NCBI GenBank assembly: GCA_949752795.1
Contig: CATKHW010000422.1
Coordinates: forward strand, 620,001-684,000
Length of the DNA stretch: 64,000 bases
Direction of reading: 5' to 3'
From: Hyperoodon ampullatus
Taxonomy: Eukaryota; Chordata; Mammalia; Artiodactyla; Ziphiidae
Positions 1 to 10,434 of the stretch are shown here, one piece after another. Within the stretch, counting starts at the first letter, position 1, and each line of letters starts with the position of its first letter. Under the pieces are notes generated by a model. The model ran no database searches, was not told where the DNA came from, and worked only from the letters and a program-made list of their open reading frames with translations. The position numbers and the translations under genes are program-made.

Positions 1-655
1 GGAATATACCTTGGGAAAACTGAAACTCAATAAGACAGAGCCAGCCCAAAATTTAGGGCTGCACTGCTTACAAGAACCTCAACTTGGGTACACCTTAAAT
101 ATCCCAGGAAATATAAAAATGCTTCAAAAAATTGTGGTCCTTATGTACGATGGAATATCCCTGAGCCATTAAATAAATGTCATAAGACAAGTAGCAGCAA
201 AATGAGTGCATTCAGGTACGATGATTCTAAGTGAGATAAGTCACACAGAAAAAGAAACTTATCATAAGATATCACTCATGAAGATCCTGTAAACATGGCT
301 ACACTTGAACTGAGTTAGGAAAGAGAACAGAGTCTCACATTTAGAAAACACTCTTATGCCTGCTTAAGGGGGAAGGAGAGGTGGGGTGATGCATAAACCC
401 AGAGTTTGATATAAGCACAGGTACCACTCCAAAAACCAACTATGGAATAGACAAGACCTACACTTTCTTCAGTGAAAGGATCTCAAAATCCCTTATTTCC
501 TGCAGAGGAATATATCTGACTAGTAAGAATCTTAAAACCTATGTATTGATATGTCTCCTTAAGGGAATCAAGTGTGTCTAGACTGGCATAAACATGGCAG
601 CGAGAATCAGCTCAAAACCAGTATAAAAAGGAGTTTCAAAAAAAAAAAAAAAAAA
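1..655 (+). mobile_element. LINE-1 3' end remnant, first (partial) copy with pure poly-A tail
   Basis: This is the part of the L1-derived segment that lies right of the chosen monomer boundary. It includes the region matching the ORF2 end (ATCCCAGGAAATATAAAAA, ATGGAATATCCCTCAGCC, AAGTGAGATAAGTCACAC) and the 3' UTR (GTCTCACATTTAGAAAAC, GGGGGAAGGAGAGGTGGGG). It ends in A18 at 638-655. Family assignment is from memory of the artiodactyl L1 3' end. Confidence 0.8.
638..655 (+). repeat. A18 homopolymer (L1 tail of monomer 1)
   Basis: A pure run of 18 A, where the other 36 copies have A runs broken by C, with the form CAAAAACAAAACAAAAAAAC or close to it. It is either a secondary slippage product or a cleaner remnant of the L1 tail. 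A homopolymer of this length is also a likely place for sequencing error. Confidence 0.95.
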
Positions 656-1370
656 CTGGGAAATTCTTTACAATTCCTTCTCGGTCTCTGATGAAACCTG
701 GAATGACCCTATCTACAACGACAGCTGGATGTGGCTTAAGGCTGCACACTTGGGACTGAGAGGATTGGTGAGATTGGGTGAGCAAATGCAGACCCGTTAA
801 AGCAATAATGCATGGCACCCATTCCATGGGTCCCAACTTTCCAGGTTGAAGGGAATATTACTACAGCTATAACATGTACGGGAACCCTAGAGAACGGACA
901 CACTGTGAATACGAAAGATTTCTAAAACTCAACGAATAGACCCTCTCCTGGTGCTCCGGTTTGACTTTCCATCTGCTTTACTATCAATCTCCCAAATTGG
1001 AGAGACAGCCCCTTTAACCTCCTGGTTCGCACAGGTTTCCAATTTGGCAGAGGATGAAAGGGAAGAGGGAGAACCAATGAGAGAGTAGCTGTTAGACATT
1101 TGGACGGGCACATATCACTGTAACTTCCCGGCAGGAAGAAGTATTAACCAAAGTCTCAGCCACCCACCGGGAACCAGTATAGGTCCTGAACCAAAATTTT
1201 GGACTTGCTGTCAGCTCACCAAAAACGTGTTGAAAAATGGAGCTCAGGGGCACATCAATTCACAAACTGGCCGAGTAATAAATGACAACTATCATCCAAA
1301 AATCTGTTGAGGGAAGGCAACGAGGCGGACTTGAAAGCGAGGCAGAATAGCAGGAAACAGATTTCAAGAG

Positions 1371-1387
1371 GTACGTTGGAATCGCCT
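1371..1387 (+). other. CENP-B-box-like motif, weak (reference copy)
   Basis: GTACGTTGGAATCGCCT shares CGTTGGAA-CG with the primate CENP-B box. Against the 17-bp box I count 11 matches, and against the nine core bases usually required, six (T2, C4, G5, A10, C13, G14). The final GGG is missing. It recurs at nearly the same place, 58 to 42 bp before the palindrome, in every monomer. The essential CG is lost in some copies (near 27471 and 43107). Probably coincidence or a degenerate site. Confidence 0.3.
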
Positions 1388-1428
1388 TTAAAGCACAAGA
1401 AGAGGGACACAACTTCGAATATGATGCA

Positions 1429-1502
1429 CTTGGCCAAAAAGGGCGTATGCGTTTTCTCCTGAATATATTCAGGAGAAAACGCATACGCCCTTTTTGGCCA
1501 AG
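1429..1502. repeat. 74-bp perfect palindrome, mariner-like ends; reference copy
   Basis: Two 37-bp arms meet without spacer between 1465 and 1466 (centre GAATATATTC). The left arm begins CTTGGCCAAAAAGGGCGTAT and the right arm ends GCCCTTTTTGGCCAAG. Every full monomer has this element. Ten of 36 are perfect (1429, 11863, 13603, 17081, 20560, 22299, 27516, 29254, 32732, 57056), and the others have one to three mismatched pairs. The outer TTGGCCAAAAAG and the following CGT and TTTT resemble, from memory, the terminal repeats of ruminant mariner elements and their small palindromic derivatives. It could extrude as a cruciform, or fold as a hairpin in RNA of either strand. Confidence 0.9.
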
Positions 1503-1516
1503 CAAGCAAGCGGGCA

Positions 1517-2394
1517 ATGCAAATCTGCACTACAAAGAAGTATCACTTCCCACCGGTCAAAAGGGACATCCACAAAATGTGTAAAAACCAGAAAGGCACG
1601 ACAGGCACTGGAGAACAGGGAGCCTTGTTATGCTGATGGGCGGGATGTAAATTGCCAACTGCCTCTCTGGAGGAGTGCATTGTGTTCCCTAAAACAAGTA
1701 AACAACAGAGCTACAGAGCCAAGGGCACTTCCAGTCTAGGGAATATACCTTGGGAAAACTGAAAATCAATAAGACAGAGCCACGCCAAAATTTAGGGCTG
1801 CACTGCTTACAAGGACCTCAACTTGTGTACACCTTAAATATCCCAGGAAATATAAAAATGGTTCAAAAAAGTGTTGTACTTACGTACGATGGAATATCCC
1901 TCAGCCATGAAATCAATGTCATAAGACCAGTAGCAGCAAAATGGGTGGATTCAGGTACGATGATTCTAAGTGAAATAAGTTACACAGAAAAAGTAACTTA
2001 TCATAAAATATCACTTATGAAGATCCTGTAAACATGGCTACACTTGAACTGAGTTAGTAAATGGAACAGTGTCTCACATTTAGAAAACACTCTTATGCCT
2101 GCTTAAGGGGGAAGGAGAGGTGGGGTGATGCATAAAACCAGAGTTTGATATAAGCACAGGTACCGTTCCAAAAACCAACTATGGAATAGACAAGACCTAC
2201 ATCTTCCTCAGTGAAAGGGATTCAAAGCCCCATATTTCCCGCAGAGGAATATATCTGACTACTAAGAATCTTAAAACCTATGGATTGATATGTCTCCATA
2301 AGGGAATCAAGTGTGTCTAGACTGGCATAAACATGGCAGCGAGAATCAGCTCAAACACACTATAAAAAGGAATTTCAAAAACAAAACAAAAAAA
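1517..2394 (+). mobile_element. LINE-1 3' end remnant (5'-truncated, degenerate ORF2 C-terminus, 3' UTR and A-rich tail); representative copy
   Basis: About 878 bp collinear with a cetartiodactyl L1 3' end. It begins ~15 bp after the palindrome with ATGCAAATCTGCACTACAAA and GAAGTATCACTTC, which match the L1 stretch 'ATGCAAATC..ACTACAATGAG.TATCAC' as I remember it. It continues through GGAGAACAGGGAGCC and GGGATGTAAATTGCC, the ATGGAATATCCCTCAGCC region, the ORF2 stop, the 3' UTR and an A-rich tail (2376-2394). The same segment recurs in every period, from ~15 bp after each palindrome to the tail positions given under the monomers. It is broken by stops and shifts and has no coding potential. 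Start and end are good to about 20 bp. Confidence 0.8.
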
Positions 2395-3478
2395 CTGGGA
2401 AATTCTTTACAATTCCTTCAGGGTCTCTGATGAAACCTGGAATGACCGTATCTACAATGACAGCTGGATGTGGCATAAGGCTGGACACTTGGGACTGAGA
2501 GGATTGGTGAGATTGGGTGAGCAAATGCAGAATGTTTACAGCACAAATGCCTGGCTCCCATTCCATGGGTCCCAACTCTCCAGGTTGAAGGGAATATTAC
2601 TACAGCTATAACATGTACGGGAAACCTAGAGAACTGACACACTGTGAATACGAAAGGTTTCTAAAACTCAACGAATAGTCCCTCTCCTGGTGCTCCGGTT
2701 TGACTTTCCATCTGCTTTACTATCAACCTCCCAACTTGGAGAGACAGCCTCTTTAACCTCCTGGTTCGCACAGGTTTCCAATTTGGCAGAGGATGAAAGG
2801 GAAGAGGGAGAACCAATGAGAGAGTAGCTGTTAGGCATTTGGACGGGCACATTACACTGTAATTTCCCGGCAGGAAGAAGAATTAACCAAAGTCTCAGCC
2901 ACCCACCAGGAACCAGTATAGGTCCTGAACCAAAATTTTGGACTTGCGGTCAGCTCACCAAAAACGAGTTGAAAAATGGAGCTCAGGGGCACAGCAATTC
3001 ACAAACTGGCCGAGTAATAAAGGACAACTATCATCCAAAAATCTGTTGAGGGAAGGCAACGAGGCGGACTTGAAAGCGAGGCAGAATAGCAGGAAACAGA
3101 TTTCAAGAGGTACGTTGGAATCGCCTTTAAAGCACAAGAAGAGGGACACAACTTCGAATATGATGCACTTGGCCAAAAAGGGCATATGTGTTTTCTCCTG
3201 AATATATTCAGGAGAAAACGCATACGCCCTTTTTGGCCAAGCAAGCAAGCGGGCAATGCAAATCTGCACTACAAAGAAGTATCACTTCCCACCGGTCAAA
3301 AGGGACATCCACAAAATGTGTAAAAACCAGAAAGGCACGACAGGCACTGGAGAACAGGGAGCCTTGTTATGCTGATGGGTGGGATGTAAATTGCCAATTG
3401 CCTCTCTGGAGGAGTGCATTGTGTTCCCTAAAACAAGTAAACAACAGAGCTACAGAGCCAAGGGCACTTCCAGTCTAG
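1740..3478 (+). repeat. Satellite monomer 2 (1,739 bp)
   Basis: Head has ACGCCAAAATTT and CTTGTGTAC. It shares CCTCTTTAAC (near 2748) and GAACTGACAC (near 2631) only with monomer 4. L1 A-rich tail ends at 2394. Palindrome 3168-3241 has two mismatched pairs, both CpG transitions in the left arm. Confidence 0.97.
2395..3167. repeat. Unassigned ~770-bp segment of the monomer (representative, monomer 2)
   Basis: Between the L1 A-rich tail and the palindrome, each monomer has about 773 bp that I cannot match to a known element. It opens CTGGGAAATTCTTTACAATT and contains a purine-rich stretch near 2785-2822 (GATGAAAGGGAAGAGGGAGA). It has scattered CpGs (CACCAAAAACGAG, GCAACGAGGCGG, GGTACGTTGG). 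There are no terminal repeats, no long frame shared by all copies and no tRNA-like boxes. An old LTR or unique ancestral sequence would both fit. Confidence 0.7.
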
Positions 3479-5216
3479 GGAATATACCTTGGGAAAACTG
3501 AAAATCAATAAGACAGAGCCACGCCAAAATTCAGGGCTGCACTGCTTACAAGGACCTCAACTTGTGTACACCTTAAATATCCCAGGAAATATAAAAATGG
3601 TTCAAAAAAGTGTGGTACTTACGTACGATGGAATATCCCTCAGCCATGAAATCAATGTCATAAGACCAGTAGCAGCAAAATGGGTGGATTCAGGTACGAT
3701 GATTCTAAGTGAAATAAGTTACACAGAAAAAGTAACTTATCAAAAATATCACTTATGAAGATCCTGTAAACATGGCTACACTTGAACTGAGTTAGTAAAG
3801 AGAACAGTGTCTCACATTTAGAAAACACTCTTATGCCTGCTTAAGGGGGAAGGAGAGGTGGGGTGATGCATAAAACCAGAGTTTGATATAAGCACAGGTA
3901 CCGTTCCAAAAACCAACTATGGAATAGACAAGACCTACACCTTCCTCAGTGAAAGGGACTCAAAACGCCGTATTTCCCGCAGAGGAATATATCTGACTAG
4001 TAAGAATCTTAAAACCTATGGATTGATATGTCTCCGTAAGGGAATCAAGTGAGTCTAGACTGGCATAAACATGGCAGCGAGAATCAGCTCAAACCCACTA
4101 TAAAAAGGAATTTCAAAAACAAAACAAAAAAACTGGGAAATTCTTTACAATTCCTTCAGGGTCTCTGATGAAACCTGGAATGACCCTATCTACAATGACA
4201 GCTGGATGTGGCATAAGGCTGGACACTTGGGACTGAGAGGATTGGTGAGATTGGGTGAGCAAATGCAACATGTTTACAGCACAAATGCCTGGCTCCCATT
4301 CCATGGGTCCCAACTCTCCAGGTTGAAGGGAATATTACTACAGCTATAACATGTACGGGAAACCTAGAGAACGGACACACTGTGAATACGAAAGGTTTCT
4401 AAAACTCAACGAATAGTCCCTCTCCTGGTGCTCCGGTTTGACTTTCCATCTGCTTTACTATCAACCTCCCAACTTGGACAGACAGCCCCTTTAACCTCCT
4501 GGTTCGCACAGGTTGCCAATTTGGCAGAGGATGAAAGGGAAGAGGGAGAACCAATGAGAGAGTAGCTGTTAGGCATTTGGACGGGCATATATCACTGTAA
4601 TTTCCCGGCAGGAAGAAGAATTAACCAAAGTCTCAGCCACCCACCGGGAACCAGTATAGGTCCTGAACCAAAATTTTGGACTTGCAGTCAGCTCACCAAA
4701 AACGAGTTGAAAAATGGAGCTCAGGGGCACAGCAATTCACAAACTGGCCGAGTAATAAAGGACAACTATCGTCCAAAAATCTGTTGAGGGAAGACAACGA
4801 GGCGGACTTGAAAGCGAGGCAGAATAGCAGGAAACAGATTTCAAGAGGTACGTTGGAATCGCCTTTAAAGCACAGGAAGAGGGGCACAACTTCGACAATG
4901 ATGCACTTGGCCAAAAAGGGCGTATGCGTTTTCTCCTGAATATATTCAGGAAAAAACGCATACGCCCTTTTTGCCCAAGCAAGTAAGCAGGCAGTGCAAA
5001 TCTGTACTACAAAGAAGTATCACTTCCCACCGGTCAAAAGGGACATCCACAAAATATGTAAAAACCAGAAAGGCAGGACAGGCACTGGAGAACAGGGAGC
5101 CTTGTTATGCTGATGGGCGGGATGTAAATTGCCAACTGCCTCTCTGGAGGAGTGCATTGTGTTCCCTAAAACAAGTAAACAACAGAGCTACAGAGCCAAG
5201 GGCACTTCCAGTCTAG
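3479..5216 (+). repeat. Satellite monomer 3 (1,738 bp)
   Basis: Shares TTCAGGGCTGC in the head with monomer 5, and GTGAGTCTAGAC (near 4050) with monomer 5 and the later C-type copies. L1 tail ends at 4132. Palindrome 4906-4979 has two changes in the right arm, both shared with monomers 5 and 6. Confidence 0.97.
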
Positions 5217-6955
5217 GGAATATACCTTGGGAAAACTGAAAATCAATAAGACAGAGCCACGCCAAAATTTAGGGCTGCACTGCTTACAAGGACCTCAACT
5301 TGTGTACACCTTAAATATCCCAGGAAATATAAAAATGGTTCAAAAAAGTGTGGTACTTACGTACGATGGAATATCCCTCAGCCATGAAATCAATGTCATA
5401 AGACCAGTAGCAGCAAAATGGGTGGATTCAGGTACGATGATTCTAAGTGAAATAAGTTACACAGAAAAAGTAACTTATCATAAGATATCACTTATGAAGA
5501 TCCTGTAAACATGGCTACACTTGAACTGAGTTACGAAAGAGAACAGTGTCTCACATTTAGAAAACACTCTTATGCCTGCTTAAGGGGGAAGGAGAGGTGG
5601 GGTGATGCATAAAACCAGAGTTTGATATAAGCACAGGTACCGTTCCAAAAACCAACTATGGAATAGACAAGACCTACACCTTCCTCAGTGAAAGGGACTC
5701 AAAACGCCATATTTCCCGCAGAGGAATATATCTGACTAGTAAGAATCTTAAAACCTATGGATTGATATGTCTCCGTAAGGGAATCAAGTGTGTCTAGACT
5801 GGCATAAACATGGCAGCGATAATCAGCTCAAACCCACTATAAAAAGGAATTTCAGAAACAAAACAAAAAAACTGGGAAATTCTTTACAATTACTTCAGGG
5901 TCTCTGATGAAACCTGGAATTACCCTATCTACAATGACAGCTGGATGTGGCATAAGGCTGGACACTTGGGACTGAGAGGATTGGTGAGATTGGGTGAGCA
6001 AATGCAGAATGTTTACAGCACAAATGCCTGGCTCCCATTCCATGGGTCCCAACTCTCCAGGTTGAAGGGAATATTACTACAGCTATAACATGTATGGGAA
6101 ACCTAGAGAACTGACACACTGTGAATACGAAAGGTTTCTAAAACTCAACGAATAGTCCCTCTCCTGGTGCTCCGGTTTGACTTTCCATCTGCTTTACTAT
6201 CAACCTCCCAACTTGGAGAGACAGCCTCTTTAACCTCCTGGTTCGCACAGGTTTCCAATTTGGCAGAGGATGAAAGGGAAGAGGGAGAACCAATGAGAGA
6301 GTAGCTGTTAGGCATTTGGACGGGCACATTACACTGTAATTTCCCGGCAGGAAGAAGAATTAACCAAAGTCTCAGCCACCCACCGGGAACCAGTATAGGT
6401 CCTGAACCAAAATTTTGGACTTGCGGTCAGCTCACCAAAAACGAGTTGAAAAATGGAGCTCAGGGGCACAGCAATTCACAAACTGGCCGAGTAATAAAGG
6501 ACAACTATCATCCAAAAATCTGTTGAGGGAAGGCAACGAGGCGGACTTGAAAGCGAGGCAGAATAGCAGGAAACAGATTTCAAGAGGTACGTTGGAATCG
6601 CCTTTAAAGCACAAGAAGAGGGACACAATTTCGAATATGATGCACTTGGCCAAAAAGGGCATATGCGTTTTCTCCTGAATATATTTAGGAGAAAACGCAT
6701 ACGCCCTTTTTGGCCAAGCAAGCAAGCGGGCAATGCAAATCTGCACTACAAAGAAGTATCACTTCCCACCGGTCAAAAGGGACATCCACAGAATGTGTAA
6801 AAACCAGAAAGGCACGACAGGCACTGGAGAACAGGGAGCCTTGTTATGCTGATGGGCGGGATGTAAATTGCCAACTGCCTCTCTGGAGGAGTGCATTGTG
6901 TTCCCTAAAACAAGTAAGCAACAGAGCTACAGAGCCAAGGGCACTTCCAGTCTAG
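5217..6955 (+). repeat. Satellite monomer 4 (1,739 bp), mosaic
   Basis: Around 5817-5893 it carries a cluster (GCGATAATC, TTCAGAAAC, AATTACTTC) otherwise seen in monomers 6 and 7. Further on it carries the variants private to monomer 2. L1 tail ends at 5871. Palindrome 6645-6718 has two mismatched pairs, one in each arm. Confidence 0.97.
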
Positions 6956-8695
6956 GGAATATACCTTGGGAAAACTGAAAATCAATAAGACAGAGCCACG
7001 CCAAAATTCAGGGCTGCACTGCTTACAAGGACCTCAACTTGTGTACACCTTAAATATCCCAGGAAATATAAAAATGGTTCAAAAAAGTGTGGTACTTACG
7101 TACGATGGAATATCCCTCAGCCATGAAATCAATGTCATAAGACCAGTAGCAGCAAAATGGGTGGATTCAGGTACGATGATTCTAAGTGAAATAAGTTACA
7201 CAGAAAAAGTAACTTATCATAAAATATCACTTATGAAGATCCTGTAAACATGGCTACACTTGAACTGAGTTAGTAAAGAGAACAGTGTCTCACATTTAGA
7301 AAACACTCTTATGCCTGCTTAAGGGGGAAGGAGAGGTGGGGTGATGCATAAAACCAGAGTTTGATATAAGCACAGGTAGCGTTCCAAAAAACAACTATGG
7401 AATAGACAAGACCTACACCTTCCTCAGTGAAAGGGACTCAAAACGCCATATTTCCCGCAGAGGAATATATCTGACTAGTAAGAATCTTAAAACCTATGGA
7501 TTGATATGTCTCCGTAAGGGAATCAAGTGAGTCTAGACTGGCATAAACATGGCAGCGAGAATCAGCTCAAACCCACTATAAAAAGGAATTTCAAAAACAA
7601 AACAAAAAAACTGGGAAATTCTTTACAATTCCTTCAGGGTCTCTGATGAAACCTGGAATGACCCTATCTACAATGACAGCTGGATGTGGCATAAGGCTGG
7701 ACACTTGGGACTGAGAGGATTGGTGAGATTGGGTGAGCAAATGCAGAATGTTTACAGCACAAATGCCTGGCTCCCATTCCATGGGTCCCAACTCTCCAGG
7801 TTGAAGGGAATATTACTACAGCTATAACATGTACGGGAAACCTAGAGAACGGACACCCTGTGAATACGAAAGGTTTCTAAAACTCAACGAATAGTCCCTC
7901 TCCTGGTGCTCCGGTTTGACTTTCCATCTGCTTTACTATCAACCTCCCAACTTGGAGAGACAGCCCCTTTAACCTCCTGGTTCGCACAGGTTGCCAATTT
8001 GGCAGAGGATGAAAGGGAAGAGGGAGAACCAATGAGAGAGTAGCTGTTAGGCATTTGGACGGGCATATATCACTGTAATTTCCCGGCAGGAAGAAGAATT
8101 AACCAAAGTCTCAGCCACCCACCGGGAACCAGTATAAGTCCTGAACCAAAATTTTGGACTTGCGGTCAGCTCACCAAAAACGAGTTGAAAAATGGAGCTC
8201 AGGGGCACAGCATTTCACAAACTGGCCGAGTAATAAAGGACAACTATCGTCCAAAAATCTGTTGAGGGAAGGCAACGGGGCGGACTTGAAAGCGAGGCAG
8301 AATAGCAGGAAACAGATTTCAAGAGGTACGTTGGAATCGCCTTTAAAGCACAGGAAGAGGGGCACAACTTCGACAATGATGCACTTGGCCAAAAAGGGCG
8401 TATGCGTTTTCTCCTGAATATATTCAGGAAAAAACGCATACGCCCTTTTTGCCCAAGCAAGTAAGCAGGCAGTGCAAAATCTGCACTACAAAGAAGTATC
8501 ACTTCCCACCGGTCAAAAGGGACATCCACAAAATATGTAAAAACCAGAAAGGCACGACAGGCACTGGAGAACAGGGAGCCTTGTTATGCTGATGGGCGGG
8601 ATGTAAATTGCCAACTGCCTCTCTGGAGGAGTGCATTGTGTTCCCTAAAACAAGTAAACAACAGAGCTACAGAGCCAAGGGCACTTCCAGTCTAG
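6956..8695 (+). repeat. Satellite monomer 5 (1,740 bp)
   Basis: Close to monomer 3, with the same TTCAGGGCTGC and GTGAGTCTAGAC. It has one extra A near 8478. L1 tail ends at 7610. Palindrome 8384-8457 has two right-arm changes, as in monomers 3 and 6. Confidence 0.97.
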
Positions 8696-10434
8696 GGAAT
8701 ATACCTTGGGAAAACTGAAAATCAATAAGACAGAGCCACGCCAAAATTTAGGGCTGCACTGCTTACAAGGACCTCAACTTGTGTACACCTTAAATATCCC
8801 AGGAAATATAAAAATGGTTCAAAAAAGTGTGGTACTTACGTACGATGGAATATCCCTCAGCCATGAAATCAATGTCATAAGACCAGTAGCAGCAAAATGG
8901 GTGGATTCAGGTACGATGATTCTAAGTGAAATAAGTTACACAGAAAAAGAAACTTATCATAAGATATCACTTATGAAGATCCTGTAAACATGGCTACACT
9001 TGAACTGAGTTAGTAAAGAGAACAGTGTCTCACATTTAGAAAACACTCTTATGCCTGCTTAAGGGGGAAGGAGAGGTGGGGTGATGCATAAAACCAGAGT
9101 TTGATATAAGCACAGGTACCGTTCCAAAAACCAACTATGGAATAGACAAGACCTACACCTTCCTCAGTGAAAGGGACTCAAAACGCCATATTTCCCGCAG
9201 AGGAATATATCTGACTAGTAAGAATCTTAAAACCTATGGATTGATATGTCTCCGTAAGGGAATCAAGTGTGTCTAGACTGGCATAAACATGGCAGCGATA
9301 ATCAGCTCAAACCCACTATAAAAAGGAATTTCAGAAACAAAACAAAAAAACTGGGAAATTCTTTACAATTACTTCAGGGTCTCTGATGAAACCTGGAATG
9401 ACCCTATCTACAATGACAGCTGGATGTGGCATAAGGCTGGACACTTGGGACTGAGAGGATTGGTGAGATTGGGTGAGCAAATGCAGAATGTTTACAGCAC
9501 AAATGCCTGGCTCCCATTCCATGGGTCCCAACTCTCCAGGTTGAAGGGAATATTACTACGGCTATAACATGTACGGGAAACCTAGAGAACGGACACACTG
9601 TGAATACGAAAGGTTTCTAAAACTCAACGAATAGTCCCTCTCCTGGTGCTCCGGTTTGACTTTCCATCTGCTTTACTATCAACCTCCCAACTTGGAGAGA
9701 CAGCCCCTTTAACCTCCTGGTTCGCACAGGTTGCCAATTTGGCAGAGGATGAAAGGGAAGAGGGAGAACTAATGAGAGAGTAGCTGTTAGGCATTTGGAC
9801 GGTCACATATCACTGTAATTTCCCGGCAGGAAGAAGAATTAACCAAAGTCTCAGCCACCCACCGGGAACCAGTATAGGTCCTGAACCAAAATTTTGGACT
9901 TGCAGTCAGCTCACCAAAAACGAGTTGAAAAATGGAGCTCAGGGGCACAGCAATTCACAAACTGGCCGAGTAATAAAGGACAACTATCGTCCAAAAATCT
10001 GTTGAGGGAAGACAACGAGGCGGACTTGAAAGCGAGGCAGAATAGCAGGAAACAGATTTCAAGATGTACGTTGGAATCGCCTTTAAAGCACAGGAAGAGG
10101 GGCACAACTTCGACAATGATGCACTTGGCCAAAAAGGGCGTATGCGTTTTCTCCTGAATATATTCAGGAAAAAACGCATACGCCCTTTTTGCCCAAGCAA
10201 GTAAGCAGGCAGTGCAAATCTGCACTACAAAGAAGTATCACTTCCCACCGGTCAAAAGGGACATCCACAAAATATGTAAAAACCAGAAAGGCACGACAGG
10301 CACTGGAGAACAGGGAGCCTTGTTATGCTGATGGGCGGGATGTAAATTGCCAACTGCCTCTCTGGAGGAGTGCATTGTGTTCCCTAAAACAAGTAAACAA
10401 CAGAGCTACAGAGCCAAGGGCACTTCCAGTCTAG
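8696..10434 (+). repeat. Satellite monomer 6 (1,739 bp)
   Basis: Shares GGTCACATATC (near 9801) and GCGATAATC with monomer 7, and CTTGCAGTCAG and GAAGACAACGAGG with monomer 3. L1 tail ends at 9350. Palindrome 10124-10197 has two right-arm changes. Confidence 0.97.

Larger units (their letters stand above)
1..1739 (+). repeat. Satellite monomer 1 (1,739 bp), most divergent copy
   Basis: This copy carries the most private changes, for example at 168-185 and 203-215. Its L1 tail is a pure run of 18 A (638-655), where all others have A runs broken by C. It shares ACAACGACAGC (near 715) and AATAATGCATGG (near 804) with the monomers at the far right end. Palindrome at 1429-1502, perfect. Confidence 0.97.

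Noticed and set aside
1429..1502. Palindrome as a bacterial terminator, or the array as CRISPR
   Set aside because: The arms are 37 bp without loop, the unit is 1.74 kb, spacing sequence is not variable spacer-like, and the content is mammalian transposon remnant. No cas genes or other prokaryotic features exist.
2362..2370. TATAAAAAG, a TATA-box-like motif in every monomer
   Set aside because: It lies at the position of the L1 3' end just before the A-rich tail, where L1 itself is T/A-rich. No initiator, upstream elements or downstream frame support a promoter. Satellite transcription is possible but not shown.
2955..3269. Open frame of ~104 codons on the minus strand, present in most monomers, plus frames of 60-107 codons on both strands
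   Set aside because: They recur only because the satellite recurs. They overlap each other on both strands, lie partly in L1 remnant or palindrome, begin at arbitrary or non-ATG codons and are broken differently in different copies. The same short peptide appears on both strands at the palindrome, which is a consequence of its symmetry.
5113..5121. GGGCGGGAT, a GC-box/E2F-like motif in each monomer
   Set aside because: It is part of the L1-derived stretch that corresponds to the ORF2 region GTGGGAATGTAAA, it is isolated, and nothing nearby suggests promoter function.
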